DNA of 64,000 nt, taken from positions 248,001 through 312,000 of the forward strand of contig NZ_PGEX01000001.1 of assembly GCF_002797675.1 (NCBI RefSeq). The letters run 5' to 3'. This document shows positions 17,428 through 25,616 of this stretch, piece after piece. Position numbers and translations under genes: made by a program. The notes under the pieces were generated by a model that did no database searches, was not told where the DNA came from, and worked only from the letters and a program-made list of their open reading frames with translations. Each line of letters begins with the position of its first letter. The stretch's first letter is position 1. This DNA is from Hallerella succinigenes (GTDB lineage: Bacteria; Fibrobacterota; Fibrobacteria; Fibrobacterales; Fibrobacteraceae).

Positions 17428-17779
17428 AGGTATAGACCTCCAAAAGTTTTTGTGCAGCACCCTTATCAAGCATAAAATGAAATGGGTGCAGAATCCCTAA
17501 AAAAGATGCTCCAATAACTCCAATATAGTGATTCAACAACTCTTTGTTAAGGGCAAATCCGTAAACCTTCAAGGCGAGAGCATAGACCTCAACTTCTGTG
17601 GGGACATTGATCCAATTGATTCCCCACCCATCCTTTTCCTTGAACTTTCTCAGAAATGAGCGGCTTTCGATCTTGAACACTACAGTTTCTTTGATTTCGC
17701 CAGTTTTGATATCTTTGAGACAAGGAACAATTTCATCCAGCCAAATGTCAACACATCCGCCATTCAGCGTATCTTTCAT
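17414..17779 (-). CDS. Hypothetical protein (121 aa), possibly an internally deleted acetyltransferase-like protein
   Basis: Starts MKDTLNGGCVDIWLDEIVPC and ends QKLLEVYTYEWN. From memory of Fibrobacter accessory genes, the beginning and end resemble a longer GNAT-like protein whose middle (the acetyl-CoA-binding part) is missing here between EVYALALK and FALNKELLNHY. That comparison is recollection, not a search, so treat it as tentative. The start follows a purine-rich site (GGGGAGGAGCG) and a leader that resembles those of the ORF6N genes at 41932 and 44511. It overlaps the following small gene by 14 nt. Confidence 0.5.
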   Translation of the reverse strand: MKDTLNGGCVDIWLDEIVPCLKDIKTGEIKETVVFKIESRSFLRKFKEKDGWGINWINVPTEVEVYALALKVYGFALNKELLNHYIGVIGASFLGILHPFHFMLDKGAAQKLLEVYTYEWN

Positions 17780-17884
17780 CTTTCGCTCCTCCCCGCCTAC
17801 AAGCTTAAAAAGGCAGGGCTTTAGGTTGTTTTACATCGCGCGTCGAAAGCAAAATTCTACACACTTGTGCACTAATGTAAATTA

Positions 17885-18034
17885 CTAGAATCGGATTGTC
17901 AAGAGCGCCGCACTTCTTCTATCCTCCCAGTCATAATACGGATCCCCACACCCCCACATGCATACGCATGCAAACGCGAGCATCAAGCCAGCAATCAATC
18001 CTTCAATCCCAAACTTGTTCAACAGATGTTTCAT
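17885..18034 (-). pseudogene. Lipoprotein C, N-terminal remnant
   Basis: A 49-codon frame, MKHLLNKFGIEGLIAGLM through CVCMWGCGDP, almost the same as the signal peptide of lipoprotein A, then a stop. The leader upstream (18035-18059) is nearly identical to that of lipoprotein A at 12760-12784, including the AAGGAG site. The fragment is most simply the 5' end of the gene whose 3' end is at 16787-17198, separated by the segment holding the two small genes. Confidence 0.75.
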
Positions 18035-18104
18035 ACTCTGTTCTCCTTAAAATTTCTACCTACCCACGATTCTGGTTTGTTCTTTAGTGTGATTCTTATA
18101 CAAG

Positions 18105-18140
18105 AAAACCCCGAAAGCAGGGCACAACATTCAGGGTTTT
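18105..18140 (-). terminator. Possible terminator after the PPOX-like gene
   Basis: Seven-base arms (AAAACCC and GGGTTTT) enclose a 22-base loop, 38 bases past the stop of the gene at 18178. The outer part supplies U residues on the minus strand. The long loop makes this only a moderate candidate. Confidence 0.4.
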
Positions 18141-18177
18141 CATCGAAATTTTCCGTACTTTTTGTTCAAAATGGGAA

Positions 18178-18576
18178 TTAGAACTTCACCGTGCGAGGCG
18201 TTTCCGCAAAGCTGTAGAACGTAGCGGTCGCATCCTTAAAGTAAAAGACCTCCGTGTTGTCATCATCCGGAGAATACATCGCCTTGAGACTCGGATAATG
18301 TTCGAGCATATCGACCTTCGCTTCGCGCCGGTCATCCGATACAAGCTTTCCCGTGATACGCAGCCATTTCGAACCGGACTTATCCAGGGCGCAAACTTCT
18401 ACTTTAGCATTCGTATGAATCTGCTTGGAAACGTCCTTAGACTTCCCCGTCTGAATGTAAAGTTTGCCATCAAAAATGTTGGCTGTACCAAAGGGACGCA
18501 CGCGAGGCTGATCCCCATCGACCGTAGCAACAAAATAGACACCGCATTCCTTGAGAAACTTTTCGACTTCCTGCAT
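18178..18576 (-). CDS. Pyridoxamine 5'-phosphate oxidase-fold flavoprotein
   Basis: 132 residues, the normal size of the small single-domain PPOX-like family. The N-terminal part VEKFLKECGVYFVATVDGDQ, then PRVRPFGTANIFDGKLYIQT and later KVEVCALD, form the split-barrel signature. These proteins bind FMN or a deazaflavin and reduce or bind small substrates; the true substrate cannot be told from sequence. An AAGGAG-like site (ttAAGGAGtc) precedes the ATG by 7 nt. The gene appears to stand alone between terminator-like hairpins. Confidence 0.85.
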   Translation of the reverse strand: MQEVEKFLKECGVYFVATVDGDQPRVRPFGTANIFDGKLYIQTGKSKDVSKQIHTNAKVEVCALDKSGSKWLRITGKLVSDDRREAKVDMLEHYPSLKAMYSPDDDNTEVFYFKDATATFYSFAETPRTVKF

Positions 18577-18690
18577 AAAGACTCCTTAATTTCTTCTTTC
18601 AATATATAAAACAAATAGGTAAGTTTCTCTTTTTTCACAATTCTATAAAAAGCTCGTTTCACGAATAAAACTTCATTTTGAAACAGAAAG

Positions 18691-18712
18691 AACGACCCGA
18701 CCGGGTCGCCCT
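18691..18712 (-). terminator. Terminator-like hairpin after the outer-membrane barrel gene
   Basis: Perfect 6-base arms CGACCC / GGGTCG around a GACC loop (18693-18708), 28 bases beyond the stop of the gene at 18737, followed on the minus strand by a T-rich stretch (TTCTTTCTGTTT). Confidence 0.5.
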
Positions 18713-18736
18713 TCTGGTTTTAGGGTAAGTACATTT

Positions 18737-19795
18737 TTAGAAGGACATGGCAACCGATGCGCCAGCGCCAACCGAGACATCTTTATTGTCTCCTTCGTAA
18801 TCGTCGCCGAGCGGAATACAGGCGCGAACGTAAGCATCAAAGCCCAAGTTTTCCGTCGCCGTGTAATAAGCCTTCGGCCCCGCCCAAATCTGAGCGAGGG
18901 AAGCATCCGAATCCAGAGCCATCGTGTGATATTCTCCCTGAATGCCTAAGGCGAATTTATCCGTAATTCCGAAGCTCGGTTCCACGTAGAAGAACATGTA
19001 TTCCGGGACTTCCAGATCTGTGGCGCTTTCATCATCGATGATCGCGTAGAATGCGGTCGCCTTGAGACTCACCTTGCCAAAGTTCAGCTCCGGTTCCACG
19101 GCAAAGGCGTGCGTCATCTTCGGTTCGTCTTCCGTGAGATAATCGGACTTTAAGCCGTAAGCGAGCTGTGCGCTACCGAACGATCCGAACACAAGGTTCG
19201 CCGTAACACCCGCGCGGAGGCTGTTATGACTTTCTGTCTGATAACTTTTATAATTGAAGAATGGACGGATCGTATGTTCACCGAGCGCAAGATCATAAGC
19301 GATATGCGCATCATAGGTCGTACAGCCTTCTTCGCTGCAGTCGTCAGCATCCGTGCCAAGACCCAAGCCGACCACAAGACCGTAGGCATTCACTTCAAAG
19401 CCACGGATGCCGCGTTCCACCATGCCGATCGCGTAATCCGCAGGGTCGTCATAGTTGTAATAACGGAATGCGCCTTCCGCATAAGTGAAGTCTCCCACCT
19501 TGAACGCGACCTTCTCACTCAACAGGTACTGGACAAACGCTCCATCATACGCAAAACCCGGAGCCGTTCCATCCCCATCCGCGGAAATTGCCGCTTCCGC
19601 AGACCACTTATCCGTAAACTGGATTGCAAATAAAAGGTTAAAAGTCGAACTGTAATCGTGATACCAAGTCCCGCTTACGTTCTGAGCATTGGCTTCGAAT
19701 TCCACTTCACCAGCGACAGAAAATTTCGGAGCTTCTGCAAAAAGCGGAGAAGCAGCGAGAGCCGTTGCAAGAACCATTTCGATTGTCTTTTTCAT
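18737..19795 (-). CDS. Outer-membrane beta-barrel (porin-like) protein
   Basis: 352 residues with a clear signal peptide (MKKTIEMVLATALAASPLFA, cleavage after LFA-E). The rest alternates aromatic and hydrophobic residues in many amphipathic strands, for example KWSAEAAISADGDG and AFKVGDFTYAEGAFRYYNY, and ends in the C-terminal strand VSVGAGASVAMSF with a terminal Phe, as expected for a BAM-inserted barrel. One loop carries a Cys pair (DDCSEEGC). The size would fit about 16 strands. Function (porin, transporter or structural barrel) is not deducible. An AAAGGAGG motif lies about 35 nt upstream of the ATG, too far to be its ribosome binding site, and the site used is not obvious. Confidence 0.8.
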   Translation of the reverse strand: MKKTIEMVLATALAASPLFAEAPKFSVAGEVEFEANAQNVSGTWYHDYSSTFNLLFAIQFTDKWSAEAAISADGDGTAPGFAYDGAFVQYLLSEKVAFKVGDFTYAEGAFRYYNYDDPADYAIGMVERGIRGFEVNAYGLVVGLGLGTDADDCSEEGCTTYDAHIAYDLALGEHTIRPFFNYKSYQTESHNSLRAGVTANLVFGSFGSAQLAYGLKSDYLTEDEPKMTHAFAVEPELNFGKVSLKATAFYAIIDDESATDLEVPEYMFFYVEPSFGITDKFALGIQGEYHTMALDSDASLAQIWAGPKAYYTATENLGFDAYVRACIPLGDDYEGDNKDVSVGAGASVAMSF

Positions 19796-19872
19796 TGCAT
19801 GTTTCCTTATTTGAGGGTTTACAACCTCCTTTATGCAAAAATGATGCCAATCGAAAGTCTTTGAAATCGGAA

Positions 19873-19919
19873 TAAAAAAAGGAAACCGCTCATTTGTCTA
19901 AGACAAAAATGTGGTTTCC
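19873..19919 (-). terminator. Rho-independent terminator of sodB
   Basis: On the minus strand, 23 bases after the sodB stop, GGAAACC pairs with GGTTTCC and inner bases extend the stem (TGTC/GACA), followed directly by seven T residues. Confidence 0.85.
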
Positions 19920-19942
19920 GATTTCAGAAATGTAAGGAACGT

Positions 19943-20542
19943 TTAGCCGAAACGTTTGTTCACTTCATCCCAGTTCACGATGCTCCACAAAGCCTTCAGG
20001 TAATCCGGACGGCGGTTGCGGTAGTCGATGTAATAGGCATGTTCCCAAACGTCGAACGTGAGCAGCGGAACAAGACCCTTTGTCAGCGGATTCTGGGCGT
20101 TGCCTTCCTGCGTAATGACAAGATTACCCGAAGCATCTGCCGAAAGCCATACCCAGCCCGAACCGAAAAGGCCCGCGCCTTTTGCCTGGAATTCTTCCTG
20201 GAACTTTTCAAAAGAGCCAAAGTCACGCGCGATGGCATCCGCAATTTTACCCGTGGGAACGTTATTTTCTACAGGCGCCTTGAACTGCAAGAAGTACATG
20301 GAATGGTTCAGGAACTGGCCTGCATTATTAAAGACGCCACCATCCGCAGTCTTTACAATTTCTTCCAAAGACTTGCCTTCAAATGCACTGCCGGGGAGGG
20401 CCGCATTCAAATTATTCAGGTAAGTCTGCAAGTGCTTACCGTAGTGGAATTCGATGGTTTCGGCGCTCAATGCCGGAGACAAATCAGCTGCCGCATACGG
20501 AAGTACCGGCATTTCGAATTTACCATTGATTGGTTGTGTCAT
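19943..20542 (-). CDS. sodB: Iron/manganese superoxide dismutase
   Basis: 199 residues from the ATG preceded by GAGG; an upstream in-frame ATG would add 21 unrelated residues. Removes superoxide in the cytoplasm. The sequence LPYAAADLSPALSAETIEFH and HYGKHLQTYLNNLN is the standard N-terminal helix pair, with metal ligand His33. The other ligands are the His in NHSMYF and the Asp and His of DVWEHAYYIDY. NAGQFLNHSMYF and GSGWVWL look more like the Fe-dependent branch, as is common in anaerobes. It has its own terminator and no cotranscribed neighbour. Confidence 0.95.
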   Translation of the reverse strand: MTQPINGKFEMPVLPYAAADLSPALSAETIEFHYGKHLQTYLNNLNAALPGSAFEGKSLEEIVKTADGGVFNNAGQFLNHSMYFLQFKAPVENNVPTGKIADAIARDFGSFEKFQEEFQAKGAGLFGSGWVWLSADASGNLVITQEGNAQNPLTKGLVPLLTFDVWEHAYYIDYRNRRPDYLKALWSIVNWDEVNKRFG

Positions 20543-20662
20543 AGTTACCTCATAGTGAAAGAAAGAAAAGCCATAGCCCAAAACCCCTTCAAAAATTTTG
20601 AACACATCCTATCTTGAATATAAACAAACTCAGAGGGTAAAGTCTGCGTTTTTACAGAGCTC

Positions 20663-20785
20663 CTACAGGAAAAACGAAATCGGGAAGACTTCCTCATTAA
20701 ATTCGTCGCCAACGTTTGCATCCACAAGCCTTGCTTGTGCTGAATCCGCAGCGGCAAAATACTGGAAAAGAGTGTCCAAATCCAT
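20663..20785 (-). CDS. Possible 40-residue small protein
   Basis: A short frame reading MDLDTLFQYFAAADSAQA, then an acidic stretch and the end VFPISFFL. The composition looks protein-like and acidic, but there is no clear ribosome binding site and no recognised family. It lies between sodB and tRNA-Arg. Reported with low confidence because it is too short to judge. Confidence 0.25.
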   Translation of the reverse strand: MDLDTLFQYFAAADSAQARLVDANVGDEFNEEVFPISFFL

Positions 20786-20921
20786 TTTACCGTACGATTG
20801 TTTTCTTTTTTGAGTTCCGCAATCCGAGAAATCAACGGCTTGCTGATTTCGTTTTTATATAGACAAAGACTAAAATGGTTCGGATGCGATTTCTACATTT
20901 GTACGAGAAATGCGGGAAAAC

Positions 20922-20955
20922 AAAAAAAGCTCCAAGATTTCTCTCGGAGCTTTTT
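20922..20955 (-). terminator. Terminator of tRNA-Arg
   Basis: Immediately after the tRNA on the minus strand, AAGCTCC and GGAGCTT form a stem followed by seven T residues. Confidence 0.85.
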
Positions 20956-20957
20956 CG

Positions 20958-21031
20958 TGCGAGTGGCAGGACTCGAACCTGCAACCTACTGGTTCGTAGC
21001 CAGTTGCGCTATCCAGTTACGCCACATTCGC
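20958..21031 (-). tRNA. tRNA-Arg (anticodon ACG)
   Basis: A 74-base cloverleaf. The D stem is GCGT/GCGC, the anticodon stem ACTGG/CCAGT encloses the loop CTACGAA (anticodon ACG), there is a five-base variable loop, and the T stem GCAGG/CCTGC encloses TTCGAGT. The acceptor stem GCGAATG/CACTCGC has one A-C mismatch at the fifth pair. CCA is not encoded. The ACG anticodon is normally edited to ICG by TadA, which lets it read CGU, CGC and CGA. Confidence 0.95.
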
Positions 21032-21095
21032 ATTTGCGACGACCCAAATATAGAACTTGAAAAACATTTGTCAAGGGGTCTTCACAAGATTTTTT

Positions 21096-22016
21096 TCATT
21101 TTTTTATTGGATGGAGGGTCACCGAAAGCTTGTAAGCCTGGGGTCTCTGTTCCGAAGTCGTGAGTCCATCCGAGTAACGCACCTGAATATAATAGGCGAG
21201 CTTATCGGTAATTGTCGTCGTTCCGCATTCGTGAATGTCACCGATTCCCACAATCGTATCAATCGGAGCGACCTTTTTCTGGTTCTTCATGTCGTAAGTG
21301 AAGAATTCCTGGTTGTCATCCGTGCATTCTGCCGGGGCCGCGCCTATCTTGGACGGTCCAAGAACCACGAGCTGCAGCGGAATATCCGTAGAGCGGGCTT
21401 CGAGCTGGATCGAAATCGTATCGCGCTTCTGAAGGAAGATGCGGTAGGTATCCGCGTCGTCTTCACAGTTTTTGCTGTACTGGCCACCGAGAATTCCCGT
21501 GACGGTGAGCGTCTTGGTTGTCTTTGCGCCGTTGTAGAACTTGCTGCCCGTTGAATCGGTGAGAACATCGGCATCGGCCGGTTTCTTGTTCGAATAACAG
21601 GTTCCTTCTTTGTTGTATTCGTATTCGTCACTGTCGAGGAACGGATATGTGGAGAAGGTCACCGTCTGGAGCTTGCTCTTGTTGCCGTCTTCATCCTGGA
21701 TGTTTGCGAACTTGAGCGTGTCGTAATCGCTGTCGACGGCAAAACGCGGAATGCTTGCGAGCGTATCCGTTGCACCGACAATATAAATTTTTTTGCCCTT
21801 CTGCTTCACCACGGTGATCGGCTGGTTCGAAGTCACGAGGGAATCATCAAAGTCCTCAATCGACTTGTCGAAAACCGCAACCAGGGTATCCATGGCGGAA
21901 ACCGTGCCGAAAACGCTTTCGAGCTTGGGCGGATCGTTATCGACAGAACCGCAAGCGACAAGCCCAAGGAATGAGAGGGTCAGTGCGGAAGGAACAATTC
22001 CCTTAAAAAGGCTCAT
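21096..22016 (-). CDS. Exported lipoprotein of unknown function
   Basis: 306 residues with a type II signal ending LGLVACG (Cys22). The mature part starts with SVDNDPPKLESVFGTVS, an Ig-like strand order often found in bacterial surface proteins, and later has paired cysteines (EGTCYSNKK, YSKNCEDD, PAECTDDN, HECGTT) that could form disulfides. No enzymatic motif is visible. The C-terminus YKLSVTLHPIKK is typical of the last strand of a beta-sandwich. Divergently arranged with PBP1A, separated by 90 bases. Confidence 0.75.
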   Translation of the reverse strand: MSLFKGIVPSALTLSFLGLVACGSVDNDPPKLESVFGTVSAMDTLVAVFDKSIEDFDDSLVTSNQPITVVKQKGKKIYIVGATDTLASIPRFAVDSDYDTLKFANIQDEDGNKSKLQTVTFSTYPFLDSDEYEYNKEGTCYSNKKPADADVLTDSTGSKFYNGAKTTKTLTVTGILGGQYSKNCEDDADTYRIFLQKRDTISIQLEARSTDIPLQLVVLGPSKIGAAPAECTDDNQEFFTYDMKNQKKVAPIDTIVGIGDIHECGTTTITDKLAYYIQVRYSDGLTTSEQRPQAYKLSVTLHPIKK

Positions 22017-22106
22017 TTCATTTACTCCAAAAAAAAATTTAGTTCCCTATAAAGTTACATTTTATCCAAACTTTTCGCTAGTACCCTTTGTATATAGTGT
22101 GATAAA

Positions 22107-24416
22107 ATGAACGTATTCCAAAAGATCGCTTCGGCGGTGGGCAAAGTATTCCCCCGCCCAGGGAAAATGGTTTTCATTTGGCTCGGGATCTTCCTTGTGC
22201 CATGCATCGCAGCGTTTGTCGCGATCTACCTATACTTCGCAAGTCTCGTTCCCACGCTCCCCTCCTTGCAGCAGCTCGAAGACATTGACCCGAAGCTCGT
22301 GACGACCGTTTACGACAAGGACAGCATTCCCGTTCACGAATTCTTTGTGGAACGCCGCGTGTGGACTCCAATCGATTCCATTCCGCAGATGCAGATGAAT
22401 GCGGTGATGGCAACGGAAGACCGCGACTTTTACACACACTGGGGCATGAACATTGTCGCGATTCCGAAGGCCGTGATCCAATCCGTGACACGCGGCGACA
22501 AGATCCGTGGCGCTTCGACTTTGACCCAGCAGCTTTCAAAGCTCTTGTTCCTCACTCCGGAACGCAAACTTTCGAGAAAAATCAAAGAAGCCATGACGTC
22601 GGTCCGCATCGAGCAGACCTACACCAAGCGTGAGATTATGGAGTTCTACATGAACGAAGTTTACCTCGGCGGCGGCAACTACGGCTTCCAGGCGGCGAGT
22701 GACTTCTACTTTGGAAAGCCTCTCGACAGCATTTCGATTCCGCAGATGGCGATCCTCGCCGGCATGCTCCAACGCCCGGAAGGTTACCGTCCGGACCGCC
22801 ACCCGGAGACTGCACTTGAACGCCGCAACACGGTCCTCTACGCCATGCAGAACGCCGGCTACATTTCCAAGGAAGATTACAAGCGCTACATCGAAGAACC
22901 TGTGGAAACGGTCAAGCACAAGGTCGGCAACGGTTCTGGCCTTTACTACTACGAAGAAATCCGCAAGTTCATGGAAAACAAGTACGGTCAAAAATCCCTG
23001 TACGCAGACGGCGTGAACATCTACAGCACGATCGATCCGAACATCCAGGCTTTCGCCGAAGAAGTGGAAAAAAAGCATATCGCCCGCATTCGCAAGCGCA
23101 TTCAGCAGCGTGCGGTCTGGAAGCTCGGCCTAAGTTCCAAGTACAACATGCCTGCGGACTCGGTCGTCGCCCACTTCGACAGCGTTTACGCACTCTTCAA
23201 AAAGGATTATCTCGCAAAGGATACCGCCTCCGATCCGTCCAAGTGGCGCTATCCGGATTCTTCGCGTTACCACGCACCGCAAATGGCAATGATCCTTATT
23301 GAAAATGGAACGGGAGCTATCCGCGCCATGGTCGGTGGCAACAGCTTTGCCGAATCCCGTTGGAACCGTGCAGTCCAGTCTCTTCGTCAGCCGGGCTCTT
23401 CCTTTAAGCCAATCGTCTATGCGGCAGCCGTAGAAGCAGGCGCCTCTCCTTGCGACTCGATCAACGACCAGCCGGTGACGATTGAAGACGAAGGCGATCC
23501 GTCCAAGACCTGGCGACCGGCGAACTTCGAAAAGGAATTCGAAGGCATGATGACGATGCGCCGAGCCTTGTACCGTTCCATGAACCTTCCTGCAGTTCTC
23601 ACCGGTATCAAGTACGGACTTTCGAACGTGGTGGACTATGCCCGCAAGTTCGGTATCAAGAAAGCGCCTTTGCAGCCCGTGCCGAGCCTCGCCCTCGGGT
23701 CGATCGGCAGTACGCTCATGGAAATGACTTCCGCTTATACGGTGTTCCCGAACGGCGGCGTGCGTATCGAGCCTTACATGATCGACTCGATCGTCGACAA
23801 GTCGGGCAACGTGATCGAACGCCACAAGAGCGAAGAAAAAACAGTCCTAAAACCGGCGAGCGCTTACATCATGGTCGACATGCTGAAGGACGTGAACATT
23901 CACGGCACCGCAGCCCGTGTCGGCGCAAGCGGATTCCGTCACCCGAGCGGCGGAAAAACCGGTACAACGAACAACTACGCAGACGCCTGGTACATCGGAT
24001 TTACCCGTTATTACACGATGGGCGTCTGGGTCGGAACAGACTCCCCTGCCCCGATGGGTCCGGGCCATACCGGTTCCGAAGACCCGCTTCCAGCCTGGAT
24101 CGAAGTGATGAAGGAACTCCACAAGGATCTCCCGATCCGCGGATTCTCGATGCCAGCAGGCGTCATTGCAAAAAAAGTCTGTAACCACACAGGCAAGATC
24201 GCAGGCGAATTCTGCGGAGCGACCTCGTTCTGTCTCTATTCCGCTGGTCATATTCCAGAAGAACACTGCGACGGCAACCACTTCTCGAACAAAAAGGATG
24301 CGGGAGACGCCACAATCTTCTCGAGCAAGAGCACTGCGGAAGGATCCATGACGGCGAAAACGAAAAAGGAAAAGAACGCACCGCCGCCGAAAAAGAAAAC
24401 CCGCCAAATGTTCTAA
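22107..24416 (+). CDS. Bifunctional penicillin-binding protein 1A (glycosyltransferase/transpeptidase)
   Basis: 769 residues. Polymerises lipid II and cross-links peptidoglycan in the periplasm. A cytoplasmic tail and one membrane helix (~20-45) come first. The GT51 domain has the catalytic Glu104 in ATEDRDFYTHWG, then GASTLTQQLSKLLFL, KIKEAMTSVRIEQTYTK and NEVYLGGGNYGFQAAS. The transpeptidase domain has SSFK (Ser431, Lys434), SMN (491-493) and KTG (617-619). The tail after ~690 holds four Cys and ends in a Lys/Pro-rich stretch (KKKTRQMF). The ribosome binding site is weak. A terminator follows directly, so it is a single-gene unit on its 3' side. Confidence 0.95.
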   Translation: MNVFQKIASAVGKVFPRPGKMVFIWLGIFLVPCIAAFVAIYLYFASLVPTLPSLQQLEDIDPKLVTTVYDKDSIPVHEFFVERRVWTPIDSIPQMQMNAVMATEDRDFYTHWGMNIVAIPKAVIQSVTRGDKIRGASTLTQQLSKLLFLTPERKLSRKIKEAMTSVRIEQTYTKREIMEFYMNEVYLGGGNYGFQAASDFYFGKPLDSISIPQMAILAGMLQRPEGYRPDRHPETALERRNTVLYAMQNAGYISKEDYKRYIEEPVETVKHKVGNGSGLYYYEEIRKFMENKYGQKSLYADGVNIYSTIDPNIQAFAEEVEKKHIARIRKRIQQRAVWKLGLSSKYNMPADSVVAHFDSVYALFKKDYLAKDTASDPSKWRYPDSSRYHAPQMAMILIENGTGAIRAMVGGNSFAESRWNRAVQSLRQPGSSFKPIVYAAAVEAGASPCDSINDQPVTIEDEGDPSKTWRPANFEKEFEGMMTMRRALYRSMNLPAVLTGIKYGLSNVVDYARKFGIKKAPLQPVPSLALGSIGSTLMEMTSAYTVFPNGGVRIEPYMIDSIVDKSGNVIERHKSEEKTVLKPASAYIMVDMLKDVNIHGTAARVGASGFRHPSGGKTGTTNNYADAWYIGFTRYYTMGVWVGTDSPAPMGPGHTGSEDPLPAWIEVMKELHKDLPIRGFSMPAGVIAKKVCNHTGKIAGEFCGATSFCLYSAGHIPEEHCDGNHFSNKKDAGDATIFSSKSTAEGSMTAKTKKEKNAPPPKKKTRQMF

Positions 24417-24421
24417 ACTTC

Positions 24422-24447
24422 AAAACGCCCGAAATTCGGGCGTTTTT
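24422..24447 (+). terminator. Rho-independent terminator after PBP1A
   Basis: Stem AAAACGCCCG / CGGGCGTTTT around AAATT, five bases after the stop, ending in a T run. Confidence 0.92.
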
Positions 24448-24503
24448 CATTGGACCCATGGACTGAAGACTCTTTTTTTACTTACATTTCTAGCAAAAAT
24501 TGC

Positions 24504-24511
24504 TATCTTTG
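24504..24511 (+). promoter_or_regulatory. TAnnTTTG-type -7 element of rlmN
   Basis: TATCTTTG lies seven bases before the proposed GTG start, matching the Bacteroidetes -7 consensus. This would give a leaderless or nearly leaderless message. Confidence 0.5.
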
Positions 24512-24518
24512 CGTCTCG

Positions 24519-25616
24519 GTGACGTATAATTTTAAAGATATCAAATCCCTGACAGTGGATGAACTCAAGGAATGGCTTTCCGCGAATTGCGAAAAGACAT
24601 ACCGCGCTGATCAAATCGAGAACTGGCTTTTCTGCCAGCAGGTTTCGAGCTATGACCAGATGAAGAACATTCCACAGCAAACCAGGGATAAGCTTTCCAA
24701 AGCTTTCGCGATCCGCTCGCTTACAGAAGTGCAGCATCTCGTTTCTGTCGACGGAGCCGTCAAATGGCTCTTTAGAACGGCCGATGACCATTACATCGAA
24801 ACAGTGCTCATTCCGACGAACGGACGTTTTTCCGTCTGTGTTTCCACTCAGATTGGCTGCGCCATGAACTGCGCGTTCTGCCGCACCGCCAAAATGGGAT
24901 TCATCCGCAATCTCGAAGCGGGTGAAATTCTCGAAGAAATCATCCGCGTGAATGATTATCTGAAAGAAACCGGAGAAATCAACGCCGACGGCAAACAGGC
25001 TCAGGTGACAAACATCATCTTCATGGGTATGGGCGAACCGCTCAACAACCTGGAAAATGTCCATCGCACCTGTTGCACCTTGCACAACCAAAAGCTCTTC
25101 AACTTGGGCCGTAAAAAGATGACCGTGAGCACAAGCGGAGTCGTCCCCAAAATCAAGGAGCTCGTGGACCGCAACACGCCATGCTGCCTCGCCGTGAGCC
25201 TCAACAGCACAAACAACGAAGCCCGCGGATCCGTGATGCCGGTGAACAAGATTTGGCCAATCGAAAAGCTTCTCGAAGCGACCGACGAGTATTCGCGTCG
25301 TACCGATAACTACGTCACCTTCGAATTTGTTTTGATGAAAGACGTTACCTGCACTCCTGCCGCAGCCAAGGAACTGATCCGTATCTGCGCGCCGCGTCGT
25401 GTCAAGGTGAACGCAATCGTTTTGAACGCCATGGACGATCCGAACTTGGAAGCCCCGACACAGGAAGACGTCGACAGCTTTCTCGAAAAGGTGCGTGCAG
25501 CCAACATCCAGATCACCATTCGCAATCCGCGCGGTCGCGACATTTTCGCCGCATGCGGACAGCTCGCTTATAAAAAACAACAGAAGGTAGCCAATGCTGA
25601 CACAGAATCTGCCTGA
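24519..25616 (+). CDS. rlmN: 23S rRNA/tRNA adenine C2-methyltransferase RlmN
   Basis: 365 residues from a GTG start; the open frame goes further back to 24450, but that stretch overlaps the promoter-like sequence and adds non-conserved residues. A radical-SAM enzyme that methylates A2503 of 23S rRNA and A37 of some tRNAs. The iron-sulfur motif is C114-x3-C118-x2-C121 in QIGCAMNCAFC. GEILEEIIRVN, FMGMGEPLNNLENV and STSGVVPKI are family blocks. The resolving Cys is in the C-terminal part (FAACGQLAYK). The 3' end overlaps the next gene by 23 bases, so the two are cotranscribed. Confidence 0.95.
   Translation: MTYNFKDIKSLTVDELKEWLSANCEKTYRADQIENWLFCQQVSSYDQMKNIPQQTRDKLSKAFAIRSLTEVQHLVSVDGAVKWLFRTADDHYIETVLIPTNGRFSVCVSTQIGCAMNCAFCRTAKMGFIRNLEAGEILEEIIRVNDYLKETGEINADGKQAQVTNIIFMGMGEPLNNLENVHRTCCTLHNQKLFNLGRKKMTVSTSGVVPKIKELVDRNTPCCLAVSLNSTNNEARGSVMPVNKIWPIEKLLEATDEYSRRTDNYVTFEFVLMKDVTCTPAAAKELIRICAPRRVKVNAIVLNAMDDPNLEAPTQEDVDSFLEKVRAANIQITIRNPRGRDIFAACGQLAYKKQQKVANADTESA

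Noticed and set aside
17780-17830. Integron attC site
   Set aside because: The leader hairpin lacks the paired core sites of attC, and the neighbouring genes show no cassette array or integrase.
24447-25580. Long minus-strand frame opposite rlmN
   Set aside because: It mirrors the codon pattern of rlmN, has no start signal and encodes no recognisable domain.
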